A DNA stretch of 56,197 nucleotides from NCBI RefSeq assembly GCF_022410535.1, contig NZ_JAKNBL010000018.1:1-56197 (forward strand), in the 5' to 3' direction. The stretch comes from Pelotomaculum terephthalicicum JT. GTDB lineage: Bacteria > Bacillota > Desulfotomaculia > Desulfotomaculales > Pelotomaculaceae. Under the pieces are notes generated by a model. The model ran no database searches. It saw only the letters and a list, made by a program, of their open reading frames with translations, and was not told where the DNA came from. The position numbers and the translations under genes are program-made. Below are positions 45,008-54,384 of this stretch, in pieces. Each line of letters starts with the position of its first letter. Positions within the stretch are counted from its first letter, which is position 1.

Positions 45008-45307
45008 GTGAGTAAACAAATTTTTACAGTTCGGGCGCATGTAATAATCAGCGGGAAGGTGCAGGGTGTATATTACCGGGCTAAAGCACGGGAGCAAGCT
45101 TTAACCTTGAAATTGTCAGGTTGGATAAAAAACATGCCGGATGGCAGAGTTGAAGGCATTTTTGAAGGTGGACGGGAAGGCGTTGATAAAATGATTGACT
45201 GGTGCCGTCAAGGACCTGCAAGGGCAGTTGTTACAGGTTTAGAAATAAAATGGGAAGAGCCACTGGGCGATTTTTCAGGTTTTATGATCTCTCCTACCAG
45301 GGCATAA
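45008..45307 (+). CDS. acyP: Acylphosphatase
   Basis: 99 residues, GTG start. It hydrolyses the carboxyl-phosphate bond of acyl phosphates. The signature GKVQGVYYRAKAREQA carries the catalytic Arg, and GWIKNMPDGRVEGIFEG carries the catalytic Asn and following core. It lies three bases before the metallo-hydrolase gene. Confidence 0.92.
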   Translation: MSKQIFTVRAHVIISGKVQGVYYRAKAREQALTLKLSGWIKNMPDGRVEGIFEGGREGVDKMIDWCRQGPARAVVTGLEIKWEEPLGDFSGFMISPTRA

Positions 45308-45310
45308 ACT

Positions 45311-46279
45311 ATGCTGGAAATATATAAAATAACGGTTCATACGCCTTATCCTGTCGGACCTGTAAACTCATATTTAGTGAAAAACCAGCCCTACACTCTG
45401 ATTGATCCGGGTCCGGAAACAGCGGAGGCGAAACAATCACTTGCGGAAGGGTTGACTTCCCTGGGTGTCGATTTGAAAGACATTTCCAGAGTTATATTGA
45501 CCCACAGTCATTCAGACCATAGCGGTTTGGCGCGCTGGTTGAACGAAATTGCCGGGGCGCGGATCTATGTTCATCAATTTGAGATCCGCAAGCTGACCCT
45601 TGATTACGATTTTTATCAGGAACGGCTTTCTTTTTTTCAGGAGGCCGGTATGCCGACAGAAGCGTTGAAAGAAATATTGAATGATTTTGACCCTGTCGGA
45701 AAACCTGTGCTGCCTGATACGGGCGTAACAATATTATCCGGCGGAGAGACATTAAGGTTTGAAGGCGGAGCACTTTTAACTATGCACATGCCCGGTCACT
45801 CCGACGGTCACATCTGTCTGTATGATCAGGAAGGGATGTGCTTACTGGCCGGCGATTTCATCCTCAAACATATTACACCAAATCCGAACATGGAGCCTGA
45901 TCCAACTAATTTCACCGCGAGATTGCCGACTCTCAATCAGTATCTCGGCGGATTGGATCTTTTGGAGAACCTTAATCCACGTCTTATTTTGCCAGGCCAT
46001 GGAAATAATATTGACAATAGCCGGGAAGCGGTAAAAAAAGCCAGAGAGCATCACAGGGAGCGGTTAAAAGCGTTAACGTCAGTTCTGGAAAATAACAGTA
46101 TCAGTGTCTACCAGTTGATGAGGTTTTATTACCCGCAAATAAAAGGCTTTGAAATCTACCTTGGCATTTCTGAAGTATTTGCCCATGTGGATCATCTGCT
46201 GGCGGAGGATAGGATAATTAAGAGGAAATCTAGCGGAGTATCTTTATTCAAAAAAAAATCAGGTTGTTCAAGCGGTTAA
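45311..46279 (+). CDS. Metallo-beta-lactamase-fold hydrolase
   Basis: 322 residues. The metal motif THSHSDHSG, MPGHSDGH, LLAGDF and the late LPGHGNNI are complete. The C-terminal ~80 residues resemble the winged-helix extension of the LACTB2-like branch. The family includes hydrolases and RNases; the substrate is not predictable. It is in one transcription direction with acyP and murT. Confidence 0.85.
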   Translation: MLEIYKITVHTPYPVGPVNSYLVKNQPYTLIDPGPETAEAKQSLAEGLTSLGVDLKDISRVILTHSHSDHSGLARWLNEIAGARIYVHQFEIRKLTLDYDFYQERLSFFQEAGMPTEALKEILNDFDPVGKPVLPDTGVTILSGGETLRFEGGALLTMHMPGHSDGHICLYDQEGMCLLAGDFILKHITPNPNMEPDPTNFTARLPTLNQYLGGLDLLENLNPRLILPGHGNNIDNSREAVKKAREHHRERLKALTSVLENNSISVYQLMRFYYPQIKGFEIYLGISEVFAHVDHLLAEDRIIKRKSSGVSLFKKKSGCSSG

Positions 46280-46315
46280 CTTGACCTCACGACACAAGTA
46301 AAAGGAGGTCATAAA

Positions 46316-47746
46316 TTGAAATTAAAGTTATTTGCCGCCATTTTAGCAGGGAAAACGGTATTTTGGCTCAGCCGGCTGCGGGGCAATAAAGGCACTTCGC
46401 TGCCCGGTCTGGTTGCACGCAAGTTTTATGGTGACTCATTGCGTGTCCTGGCTGCCCAGGTGCGTAAAGAGATAATTGTGGTCAGCGGCACCAACGGTAA
46501 GACAACAACCTGCAATATGATTGTGGGAATGCTAATGGACGCCGGTTACGATACTATTGCCAACCGGGAAGGGGCAAACATGATTACCGGTGTTACTACA
46601 AGCTTTATCCTGAGCGCAGATATGGGAGGAAATATTGACTGCGACTATGCCGTCCTTGAGGTGGACGAAGCGTCAATGCCCAAGGTGCTGGCGGAAGTAA
46701 CCCCCAGTGTGGTGGTCTTGACGAATTTCTTCCGCGATCAGCTGGACCGTTATTGGGAGTTGGACAAAATTATCAGGGTAATCCGTGACGCTCTGTCAAC
46801 ACTTAAGCGCGCCACTCTTGTATTAAACGCTGATGATCCATTAGTGTCGCAATTTAGTGATAATAAATTACTGCCTTCAGTATTTTACGGGTTGGGTAAA
46901 CACCAGCGCTGTATCAAAACCAATTCCCAGACCAGGGAAGCTAAGTTTTGTCCTTATTGCGGAGAGCAGCTTATTTATGATTATTTTCATTACGGGCAGC
47001 TGGGTAAATACCGTTGCCCCAACTGTTATTTTGAAAGACCCGACCCTTTTGTGGAGGTGCTGGAAACGGTGACTACCAAAAAAGGAATGGAATGCCGTCT
47101 TATTTATGACAACAAGGATGTGTTATTGAACATCCGAGCGCGAGGCTTGTACAATGTATATAACGCCATGGCGGCTTTATCGGTGGGACTGCGTTTAGGA
47201 GTTGACGTTGATATTGTTTTGGAAAGCCTTGGTAAGTACCGCACTGTAACCGGCCGGATGGAAAGTTATGTCTATCATGATAAGCCGGCTTTCTTGATTT
47301 TAGTAAAAAACCCCACCGGCTTTAATGAAGCAATTGCTACCTTGGCTGCTGCCGAAGGAGCAAAAGATGTTTTCATCGCCATTAACGATAATGAGGCTGA
47401 CGGGCTTGACATTTCCTGGTTGTGGGATGTGGATTTTGAATTGCTGGGCGAAGAAAGCAGTTCTTACTTATGCTTTATCTGCTCCGGCCAAAGGGGTGAG
47501 GAAATTGCGCTCCGGCTGAAATACGCGGGTATCCCGCCTGGAAAGATTACCATTGACCGGAACATCAAGACGGCTATAGGCAATGCGCTGTCGGGGCGTG
47601 CGGGCAGCACTTATCTGTTTACCACCTACACCGCCCTATGGCCCGTTCATAAAATAATTAAACGCCTGGCTACTGAGGAGATTGCTGATGATCAATGTTT
47701 GTCATCTGTATCCGGACTTGCTGAATCTGTACGGAGACCGCGGTAA
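46316..47746 (+). CDS. murT: Lipid II isoglutaminyl synthase, MurT subunit
   Basis: 476 residues, TTG start after AAAGGAGG. A Mur-ligase central domain has SGTNGKTTTCNMI. A four-cysteine zinc ribbon is inserted (C212, C215, C234, C237). The C-terminal DUF1727 domain (KNPTGFNEAI, ALWPVHKII) binds GatD. MurT-GatD converts D-Glu in lipid II to D-isoglutamine with ATP and glutamine, a step in Gram-positive wall cross-linking. Confidence 0.94.
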   Translation: MKLKLFAAILAGKTVFWLSRLRGNKGTSLPGLVARKFYGDSLRVLAAQVRKEIIVVSGTNGKTTTCNMIVGMLMDAGYDTIANREGANMITGVTTSFILSADMGGNIDCDYAVLEVDEASMPKVLAEVTPSVVVLTNFFRDQLDRYWELDKIIRVIRDALSTLKRATLVLNADDPLVSQFSDNKLLPSVFYGLGKHQRCIKTNSQTREAKFCPYCGEQLIYDYFHYGQLGKYRCPNCYFERPDPFVEVLETVTTKKGMECRLIYDNKDVLLNIRARGLYNVYNAMAALSVGLRLGVDVDIVLESLGKYRTVTGRMESYVYHDKPAFLILVKNPTGFNEAIATLAAAEGAKDVFIAINDNEADGLDISWLWDVDFELLGEESSSYLCFICSGQRGEEIALRLKYAGIPPGKITIDRNIKTAIGNALSGRAGSTYLFTTYTALWPVHKIIKRLATEEIADDQCLSSVSGLAESVRRPR

Positions 47747-48425
47747 TATAATTGCCGTTAAACGGCGTTGCCAGTGGCGTGGCATACCTGTTTCAGTACT
47801 CGAGGTAAGCCTGAATGACGATGTTGACTTTATGGAACAAGATTTTGTTTTTATAGGCGGCGGGTCGGACCGCGAGCAAAACTTGATAGCGGCAGACCTG
47901 TTAAAACGTAAAAAAGAATTAATCAAAGCTATTGAGAATGGTCTGGTGATTCTGGCAATCTGCGGTGGATATCAGTTGCTGGGGAAATATTACCTGGCTG
48001 GTGACGGTGAAAAAATACCAGGACTGGGCATCATGGATTTTTATACCCGCTCCGGTGATAAACGGCTGGTGGGAAATGTGGCGGTTGAGATTGATATTGA
48101 GGGTTTTAAGCTGAAGGCGGCCGGTTTTGAGAACCATTCCGGACAAACTTACCTGGGTAATTGCAAGCCTCTTGGCAAGGTTCTTGCCGGCAACGGCAAC
48201 AACGGGAAAGATGGTCTGGAAGGCGCCAGATATAAAAATGTTTTTTGTTCTTATCTGCATGGCCCCCTGTTGCCAAAAAACGCCAGACTTACAGACTATT
48301 TAATAAACCTCGCCATAAAGAGGAGATGTATGAACATTGCTCTTGACCCGCTGGAAGCCGATATTGAAGACCAGGCTTGTCTGGCAATGCTTGGCAGGTT
48401 GGGCTTCGGGAAAATCACAAATTAG
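47688..48425 (+). CDS. gatD: Lipid II isoglutaminyl synthase, glutamine amidotransferase GatD
   Basis: 245 residues from ATG 47688, eight bases after GAGGAG. It is a CobB/CobQ-like class I amidotransferase with the nucleophile in AICGGYQ (Cys92) and C-terminal YLHGPLL His. LYPDLLNLYGDRGNI is the GatD-type start. It overlaps murT by 59 bp, which ties subunit expression together. Confidence 0.94.
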   Translation: MINVCHLYPDLLNLYGDRGNIIAVKRRCQWRGIPVSVLEVSLNDDVDFMEQDFVFIGGGSDREQNLIAADLLKRKKELIKAIENGLVILAICGGYQLLGKYYLAGDGEKIPGLGIMDFYTRSGDKRLVGNVAVEIDIEGFKLKAAGFENHSGQTYLGNCKPLGKVLAGNGNNGKDGLEGARYKNVFCSYLHGPLLPKNARLTDYLINLAIKRRCMNIALDPLEADIEDQACLAMLGRLGFGKITN

Positions 48426-48486
48426 TTGATGTTATGATGCTGTTTAGTATAATAGTATCATACTGGAAGAGAGGTGATGTGACTTG

Positions 48487-49086
48487 ATGTCAAGTAAGAG
48501 CGGAAAAACTAGAGTTGCCTGCGTGCTGCTGAGTTTGTTTTTATTATTATTGACTGTAGCGGCATGTAAACCCCAAGCCGCCAATCAACCAAGCGGGGAG
48601 CAAGAGCAGGGTGCGCCCCCGTCTCAAGGTGCACTGTCCCAAAATGATCAAAAAACAAATTTGACGGTATACTATGTCAAAATCACTGCTGATGACGCCT
48701 GCCTTGTCCGGGAAACGCACCAAGTTCCCTACACCGAGGAAGTTATCAAAGCGGCGCTGGAAGAGTTGATTAACGCCGACCCCGTTACGCCCGGCGCGGC
48801 ACGGGTGTTGCCGGCGGGAACAAAGATCCGGGGGGTATCCATAAAGGACGGTTTAGCGACGGTGGATTTTTCCCGGGATGTGCTTCATGCTAGCGTAGGG
48901 GCTGCAGGTGAAGAACTGGGGATTCAGAGTATTGTAAATACTGTCACTGAATTTCCAGGTGTGCAGAAGGTATCTTTCCAGGTGGAGGGAACACTGGATC
49001 AGGAAGCAAAAAATTGGTGGGGGCATGTAGGATTATATGCACAACCTTTCGTTAGAGATGTTACAAAAGTAAAGGAACAGAAATGA
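48487..49086 (+). CDS. GerMN-domain lipoprotein
   Basis: 199 residues. The signal peptide ends in lipobox TVAAC (Cys ~27). A Gln/Pro-rich linker precedes a single GerMN domain (~60-190; LTVYYVKITADDACLVRE, LPAGTKIRGVSIKDGLATVDFS). GerM in B. subtilis has two such domains and helps sporulation septum and germination. This one has a single copy, so its exact role is uncertain. Confidence 0.85.
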   Translation: MSSKSGKTRVACVLLSLFLLLLTVAACKPQAANQPSGEQEQGAPPSQGALSQNDQKTNLTVYYVKITADDACLVRETHQVPYTEEVIKAALEELINADPVTPGAARVLPAGTKIRGVSIKDGLATVDFSRDVLHASVGAAGEELGIQSIVNTVTEFPGVQKVSFQVEGTLDQEAKNWWGHVGLYAQPFVRDVTKVKEQK

Positions 49087-49142
49087 GCCAGCTGTCTGGG
49101 TGACCAGCCCGGCGCCAATATTAAAACCCAAATGATCTTTAT

Positions 49143-49168
49143 GCCACAAATTTCATGTGGCTTTTTTT
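49143..49168 (+). terminator. Terminator after the GerMN gene
   Basis: GCCAC-aaatttcat-GTGGC followed by seven T. Confidence 0.85.
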
Positions 49169-49350
49169 ATTGTTCATAATATCTCTAATAATAGTTTTAA
49201 TTGATGAATACCATAATTTATAGCGTTTTTGCTGCCGACTGCTACCATTCTTCTTTTTGATAGCGTTGCATATAATGTATTATTCATGCAAAATTAGACC
49301 TAACATGGAAAGCAGTAGAAGGACTGGATGAATTAGGAAGGAGTGAAACG

Positions 49351-51246
49351 ATGGATTTTATTAGACGCTTGGAAGAATACCGCTCCTTAGAAAGACAGCT
49401 TGCCTGGGAAGGGACATTCCAGGATTACCTTGAGGTTTTAAAAGAAAGGCCTTTTGTATCCCAACTTGCCCACTCCAGGATTTATAAAATGATCAGGTCC
49501 GCCGGAATAGAAGAAAAAGATGGCACTAAGCAATACAATTTTTTTTCCGCGGAAATATTCGGACTTGATAAAACACTGGAAAAGCTTGTAGAGGAGTATT
49601 TCCATCCGGCGGCGCGCCGTTTAGATGTGCGAAAGCGTATCTTGCTTCTAATGGGACCGGTGAGTGGGGGTAAATCAACCTTGGTGGCCATGCTGAAAAG
49701 GGGGTTGGAGAAATATAGCCGCACCGATGAAGGAGCTGTCTACGGTATTAAAGGATGTCCGATGCATGAGGAGCCCTTGCATTTGATCCCAAAAGAGTTG
49801 AGAGAAGATTTTCAAAAGGAGTATGATGTTTACATCGAAGGTGAACTGTGTCCATCATGCCGGCTTATGGTAGAAAACAAGTATTCCGGCAATATTGAAA
49901 ATGTTCCTGTGGAAAGGGTGTTTTTATCTGAAGACGACCGGGTTGGCATTGGCACGTTCACTCCTTCAGATCCTAAATCTCAGGACATAGCCGACTTAAC
50001 CGGCAGCCTTGATTTTTCCACCATAGCCGACTATGGTTCGGAGTCGGATCCGCGCGCCTACCGCTTTGACGGTGAATTAAACATAGCCAACAGAGGTATG
50101 ATGGAATTCCAGGAGATGCTTAAATGTGACGAAAAGTTTTTATGGAACCTCCTCAGCCTCTCCCAGGAAGGGAACTTTAAGGCCGGCCGTTTTGCGTTGA
50201 TCTATGCGGATGAAATGATAGTGGCGCACACTAATGAGAATGAATATAAAACGTTTATCAGCAACAAGAAAAATGAAGCCCTGCAATCGCGGATCATTGT
50301 CATGAAAATACCCTATAATTTGAAAGTCAGCGATGAAGTGAAGATATACGAAAAATTAATCAGACAAAGCGACTTGCGAAATATTCACATCGCACCCCAT
50401 GCCTTGCGCATAGCCAGCATTTTCTCCGTATTATCCCGCATGAAAGAATCAAAAAAACAGGGTATGGACCTGGTTAAAAAAATGAAACTCTATGACGGTG
50501 AAGATGTGGAAGGGTTTAAACAGAAAGATTTGCATGAACTTCATTCAGAAGCTATCGACGAGGGCATGAGCGGCGTCGATCCCCGCTATGTAATCAACCG
50601 CCTTTCATCTGCGCTGATTCGCAGTGCAACTCAATGCATTAATCCGTTAGACGTACTGCGCGCTTTGAAAGAGGGGCTGGATCAGCATCCGTCGATAACA
50701 AAAGAAGAACGGGACCGCTTGTTGAATTTTATCTCGGTGGCCCGGAAAGAGTATGACGAAATGGCTAAAAAGGAAGTGCAGAAGGCGTTTGTTTACTCCT
50801 ACGAAGAATCCGCCAAAGTCTTGTTTAATAACTATCTGGATAACGTGGAGGCTTATTGCAACGGCTTGAAGTTAAAAGATCCCATTACTGACGAGGAATT
50901 AGATCCGGATGAGAAACTGATGCGCTCAATAGAAGAACAAATAGGCGTTTCTGAAGGCGCCAAGAAAGCATTCCGGGAAGAAATACTAATCAGGCTTTCC
51001 AGCTACGCCCGCAAGAACAAACGCTTCGAGTACAGTTCCCACGAACGTTTGCGGGAAGCCATCGAAAAAAAACTTTTTGCCGATCTAAAAGATGTGGTTA
51101 AAATCACTACTTCCACCAAGACGCCTGACGCTGAACAGCTGAAGCGGGTAAACGAGGTCAGCGCCAGACTGATAGCGGAGCACGGGTATTGTCCGACCTG
51201 CGCTAATGAGTTGTTAAAATACGTCGGCAGTTTGCTTAACCGTTAA
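49351..51246 (+). CDS. prkA: PrkA-type AAA+ protein (serine protein kinase / protease PrkA)
   Basis: 631 residues, full length. A AAA+ domain carries MGPVSGGKST (102-110), with a four-cysteine region (KGCPMHEEPL, GELCPSC) inserted. The C-terminal PrkA domain ends near RLIAEHGYCPTCANELLKYV. In Bacillus it is expressed in the mother cell and supports sporulation; both kinase and ATP-dependent protease activities have been reported. It leads the conserved prkA-yhbH-spoVR group. CATATAAT at 49269 could be a sporulation -10, but the -35 is poor. Confidence 0.95.
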   Translation: MDFIRRLEEYRSLERQLAWEGTFQDYLEVLKERPFVSQLAHSRIYKMIRSAGIEEKDGTKQYNFFSAEIFGLDKTLEKLVEEYFHPAARRLDVRKRILLLMGPVSGGKSTLVAMLKRGLEKYSRTDEGAVYGIKGCPMHEEPLHLIPKELREDFQKEYDVYIEGELCPSCRLMVENKYSGNIENVPVERVFLSEDDRVGIGTFTPSDPKSQDIADLTGSLDFSTIADYGSESDPRAYRFDGELNIANRGMMEFQEMLKCDEKFLWNLLSLSQEGNFKAGRFALIYADEMIVAHTNENEYKTFISNKKNEALQSRIIVMKIPYNLKVSDEVKIYEKLIRQSDLRNIHIAPHALRIASIFSVLSRMKESKKQGMDLVKKMKLYDGEDVEGFKQKDLHELHSEAIDEGMSGVDPRYVINRLSSALIRSATQCINPLDVLRALKEGLDQHPSITKEERDRLLNFISVARKEYDEMAKKEVQKAFVYSYEESAKVLFNNYLDNVEAYCNGLKLKDPITDEELDPDEKLMRSIEEQIGVSEGAKKAFREEILIRLSSYARKNKRFEYSSHERLREAIEKKLFADLKDVVKITTSTKTPDAEQLKRVNEVSARLIAEHGYCPTCANELLKYVGSLLNR

Positions 51247-51439
51247 GAACAGGTTAATTAACATATTAAGAAAGCTTTGTGAATATAAAGTTCCTATCAA
51301 ATAATCAAGATTTTTAGCGAATAATGCGTTATCTGCTGAATTAAGGGATATCAGAACAATGGTAAGCTGTCTAAAGCCGGAAGTCAAACTTACCGGCTTT
51401 TAGATATATTAATCAAGTTAACAATTTTTATTGACGCGT

Positions 51440-51468
51440 TACATTTATTAACTATTTATTCATATAAT
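51440..51468 (+). promoter_or_regulatory. Possible promoter for yhbH
   Basis: CATATAAT (51461-51468) resembles the SigE -10 CATACAMT, and yhbH is a SigE-type gene in Bacillus. The same octamer occurs upstream of prkA at 49269. The matching -35 (TACATTT) is weak, so the sigma factor is uncertain. Confidence 0.35.
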
Positions 51469-51536
51469 GTTATACCAACAGCTGAAAGTGTGCTGATTAA
51501 CAAGTGTTTAATTATATTTTAAAGGGAGGGGTTGCC

Positions 51537-52691
51537 GTGTCCGGCGGAGATTTCGTAATCTCCCGGGAAGACTGGTCACTTCATCGCAAGGGAGAGATTG
51601 ACCGGGAGCGGCACCGGGAAAAAGTACGGGAGGCAATAAAGAAAAACCTGGCGGATATCGTCAGCGAAGAAAGCATTATCATGCATGACGGTCGTAAAGT
51701 TATCAAAGTACCGATCCGTTCCTTGGACGAATTCCACTTCCGTTTTGATTACGGCAAACAAAAGCATGGCGGTCAGGGGGACGGCAACAGCAAAAAGGGC
51801 GATGTTGTTTACGCCGACCCTCAGAAAGGGCAGGGTAAGAGCAAGGGGGCCGGCGAAGAGCCTGGTGTCGATTACTATGAAGCCGACATAACTATCGAAG
51901 AGTTGGCGGAAATGATCTTTGAAGATCTTGGCCTGCCGAACCTGGAACAAAAAAAGAAACCGGAACTTGCTTCGGAGTCGGTGGAATTCAAAGATGTGCG
52001 GAAGAAGGGAATAGCGAGCAATATTGACCGCAAGCGGACCATTATGGAAGTAATAAAGCGAAACGCTTTAAGAGGAGAACCGGGATTGCATGGTATCACC
52101 CCCGAAGATTTGCGTTATAAAACTTGGGACAACACATTTAAGTATGAGTCAAACGCTGTTGTTCTCGCCATGATGGATACATCCGGTTCAATGGGACCCT
52201 TTGAGAAATATATCGCGCGCAGTTTTTTCTTTTGGATGGTTCGTTTTCTGCGTACAAAGTATAATAACGTCCAGATTGTTTTTCTTGCCCACCATACCGA
52301 AGCGAAGGAAACAACCGAGGAAGAGTTTTTTACCAAGGGGACCAGCGGCGGCACCCGCTGTTCATCGGTTTACAAGCTGGCCCTGGATGTTATTGAAAAG
52401 CGGTACAGTCCTCAGGATTACAATATATATGCTTTTCACTTTTCTGACGGTGATAATCTTGTTTCGGATAATGACAACTGTATTAAATTAATCAACGATC
52501 TGCTAAAAGTATGCAACATGGTTGGTTATGGTGAGATCGAGGGGGCCTACTACTATACCAGCACTTTGAGAACAGCTTTTAAAAGGATCGGCAATCCTAA
52601 ATTTACCAGTGTTACGATCAAGGACAAGAGTGGAGTTTACCCCGCCTTGAAAAAATTTTTCAGCCAAACCCAAGGTGAGGCAATTAATTAG
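51537..52691 (+). CDS. yhbH: YhbH/DUF444 sporulation protein
   Basis: 384 residues from GTG 51537, five bases after GGGAGGGG. The N-terminus (ISREDWSLHRKGEIDRERH) and Gly/Lys-rich linker are typical. The C-terminal half is a VWA-like domain with MIDAS residues DTSGSMG and a later TSGGTRCSS. It is the partner of PrkA and SpoVR (YeaH in enterobacteria). Confidence 0.94.
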   Translation: MSGGDFVISREDWSLHRKGEIDRERHREKVREAIKKNLADIVSEESIIMHDGRKVIKVPIRSLDEFHFRFDYGKQKHGGQGDGNSKKGDVVYADPQKGQGKSKGAGEEPGVDYYEADITIEELAEMIFEDLGLPNLEQKKKPELASESVEFKDVRKKGIASNIDRKRTIMEVIKRNALRGEPGLHGITPEDLRYKTWDNTFKYESNAVVLAMMDTSGSMGPFEKYIARSFFFWMVRFLRTKYNNVQIVFLAHHTEAKETTEEEFFTKGTSGGTRCSSVYKLALDVIEKRYSPQDYNIYAFHFSDGDNLVSDNDNCIKLINDLLKVCNMVGYGEIEGAYYYTSTLRTAFKRIGNPKFTSVTIKDKSGVYPALKKFFSQTQGEAIN

Positions 52692-52729
52692 TCCCGTGTG
52701 TTATGCCTCATTTTATGGAGGAATCATAT

Positions 52730-54160
52730 ATGAATCCGAAAGACGAATTAAAAATTCTAGAAGACGCTTTACAGGTTATCAACGCTAAGGCTAAAGAATT
52801 AGGGTTGGATTTTTATAATATGTTTTTTGAAATTTGCCCGGCGGATATTATTTATACTTTCGGCGCTTATGGAATGCCCACCCGTTATTCACACTGGACA
52901 TTCGGCAAGGCCTACCATAAAATGAAAACACAATACGATTATAACCTTGGCCGCATCTATGAAATGGTGATCAATTCCAACCCATGCTATGCTTTTCTCC
53001 TCGAAGGCAACAGCATAATACAGAATAAACTGGTCATGGCGCATGTTCTCGCACATTGCGATTTTTTCAAAAACAATGCATATTTCAAAAACACCTCGCG
53101 GGATATGGTGGAATCCATGGCTGCGGCGTCTGAACGTTTCCGGGAATACGAGTTTAAACATGGCCGGGCAAAAGTGGAATTATTTATCGATGCCGCGCTG
53201 TCCATACAGGAACACATCGAACCCAGGATAATGATCAGAAAAGGTGAGGAGCTACGAAAAAGACGGCAGAATGAGCATAAACGGGCTAATTATGCTGAAC
53301 ACCCGGAAACTCCTTACGATGACTTGTGGGAGCTTGAAGAGGTGCGCAAGGACGCGAGTGCGGATGAAAAAGAAAAAAAATTTCCTAAAGAGCCTGAGAA
53401 GGATCTTATGCTGTTCATCATCGAACACAGCAAAGAATTAGAAGACTGGCAAAGGGATATCATGTCGGTGATCAGACAGGAGATGTTTTATTTTTGGCCT
53501 CAAATGGAAACCAAAATCATGAATGAAGGATGGGCAACTTATTGGCATCTCCGAATCATGCGCGATATACATTTGGATGTGAATGAAACGATTGAGTTTG
53601 CCAAGATGCACTCCGGCATCATTCAGACTTCACGCACGCGTATTAATCCATATACACTGGGCTTAAAAATATTTGAAGACATCGAAAAACGATGGGATAA
53701 CCCTACTTCCGAGGAAAAAGAGCGGTATGGCCGTTCCGGTGGTGAAGGTAAAGAAAAAATATTTGAAGTCCGCGCAAATGAAAATGACGTTTCATTTTTA
53801 CGCAACTATTTAACTAAAGAATTAATTGAGGAAATGGATTTATACCTCTACAAAAAAGTAGGAAATGAATGGCGGGTAGATGAAAAAGATTGGGAGAAAG
53901 TACGGGACGGTCTTGTTGCCGGTCTGACTAATGGCGGTTATCCTTACATCACGGTGCAGAATGGAGATTATAATAAGAATGGCGAGTTGTATCTGAAACA
54001 TCATTATGAAGGTACAGAGTTGGATGTATACTATGTTGAAAAGACTCTTCCCTACTTATATTCTCTCTGGGGACACACTATACATCTGGAAACGGTTCTG
54101 GATAACAAATCGGTACTTTTTTCATTTAACGGAGAAAAGAGCAGCAAAAAATTCATGTAG
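52730..54160 (+). CDS. spoVR: SpoVR-family protein
   Basis: 476 residues from ATG 52730 behind GGAGG. GLDFYNMFFEICPADIIYTFGAYGMPTRYSHW is represented by its key parts (PTRYSHW), and LVMAHVLAHCDFFKNN, MNEGWATYWHLRIM and NPYTLGLKIFEDIE are family blocks. His and Glu residues in those blocks suggest a metal-site hydrolase fold. In Bacillus it affects spore cortex formation. It is 38 bp after yhbH. Confidence 0.95.
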   Translation: MNPKDELKILEDALQVINAKAKELGLDFYNMFFEICPADIIYTFGAYGMPTRYSHWTFGKAYHKMKTQYDYNLGRIYEMVINSNPCYAFLLEGNSIIQNKLVMAHVLAHCDFFKNNAYFKNTSRDMVESMAAASERFREYEFKHGRAKVELFIDAALSIQEHIEPRIMIRKGEELRKRRQNEHKRANYAEHPETPYDDLWELEEVRKDASADEKEKKFPKEPEKDLMLFIIEHSKELEDWQRDIMSVIRQEMFYFWPQMETKIMNEGWATYWHLRIMRDIHLDVNETIEFAKMHSGIIQTSRTRINPYTLGLKIFEDIEKRWDNPTSEEKERYGRSGGEGKEKIFEVRANENDVSFLRNYLTKELIEEMDLYLYKKVGNEWRVDEKDWEKVRDGLVAGLTNGGYPYITVQNGDYNKNGELYLKHHYEGTELDVYYVEKTLPYLYSLWGHTIHLETVLDNKSVLFSFNGEKSSKKFM

Positions 54161-54176
54161 GTTCAAATTGATTAGC

Positions 54177-54204
54177 ATACCCTCCAAATGAGGGTATTTT
54201 TTTT
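54177..54204 (+). terminator. Terminator after spoVR
   Basis: ATACCCTC-caaat-GAGGGTAT followed by seven T. Confidence 0.92.
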
Positions 54205-54384
54205 GCATGTTTTTTGACGGTGCCAGCGGCAAGAGGAAAATGGTCCTGCTTATAGGACTATTGACTTATCCACAGATTCCTGCATGGATGTGGATATTTT
54301 TGTGAATAGTTTATAAAAAATATTTATCCATTGCGTAAATATGATATATTGTAGAAAATAATTAGCAAAAATGGTGGAATGCAA

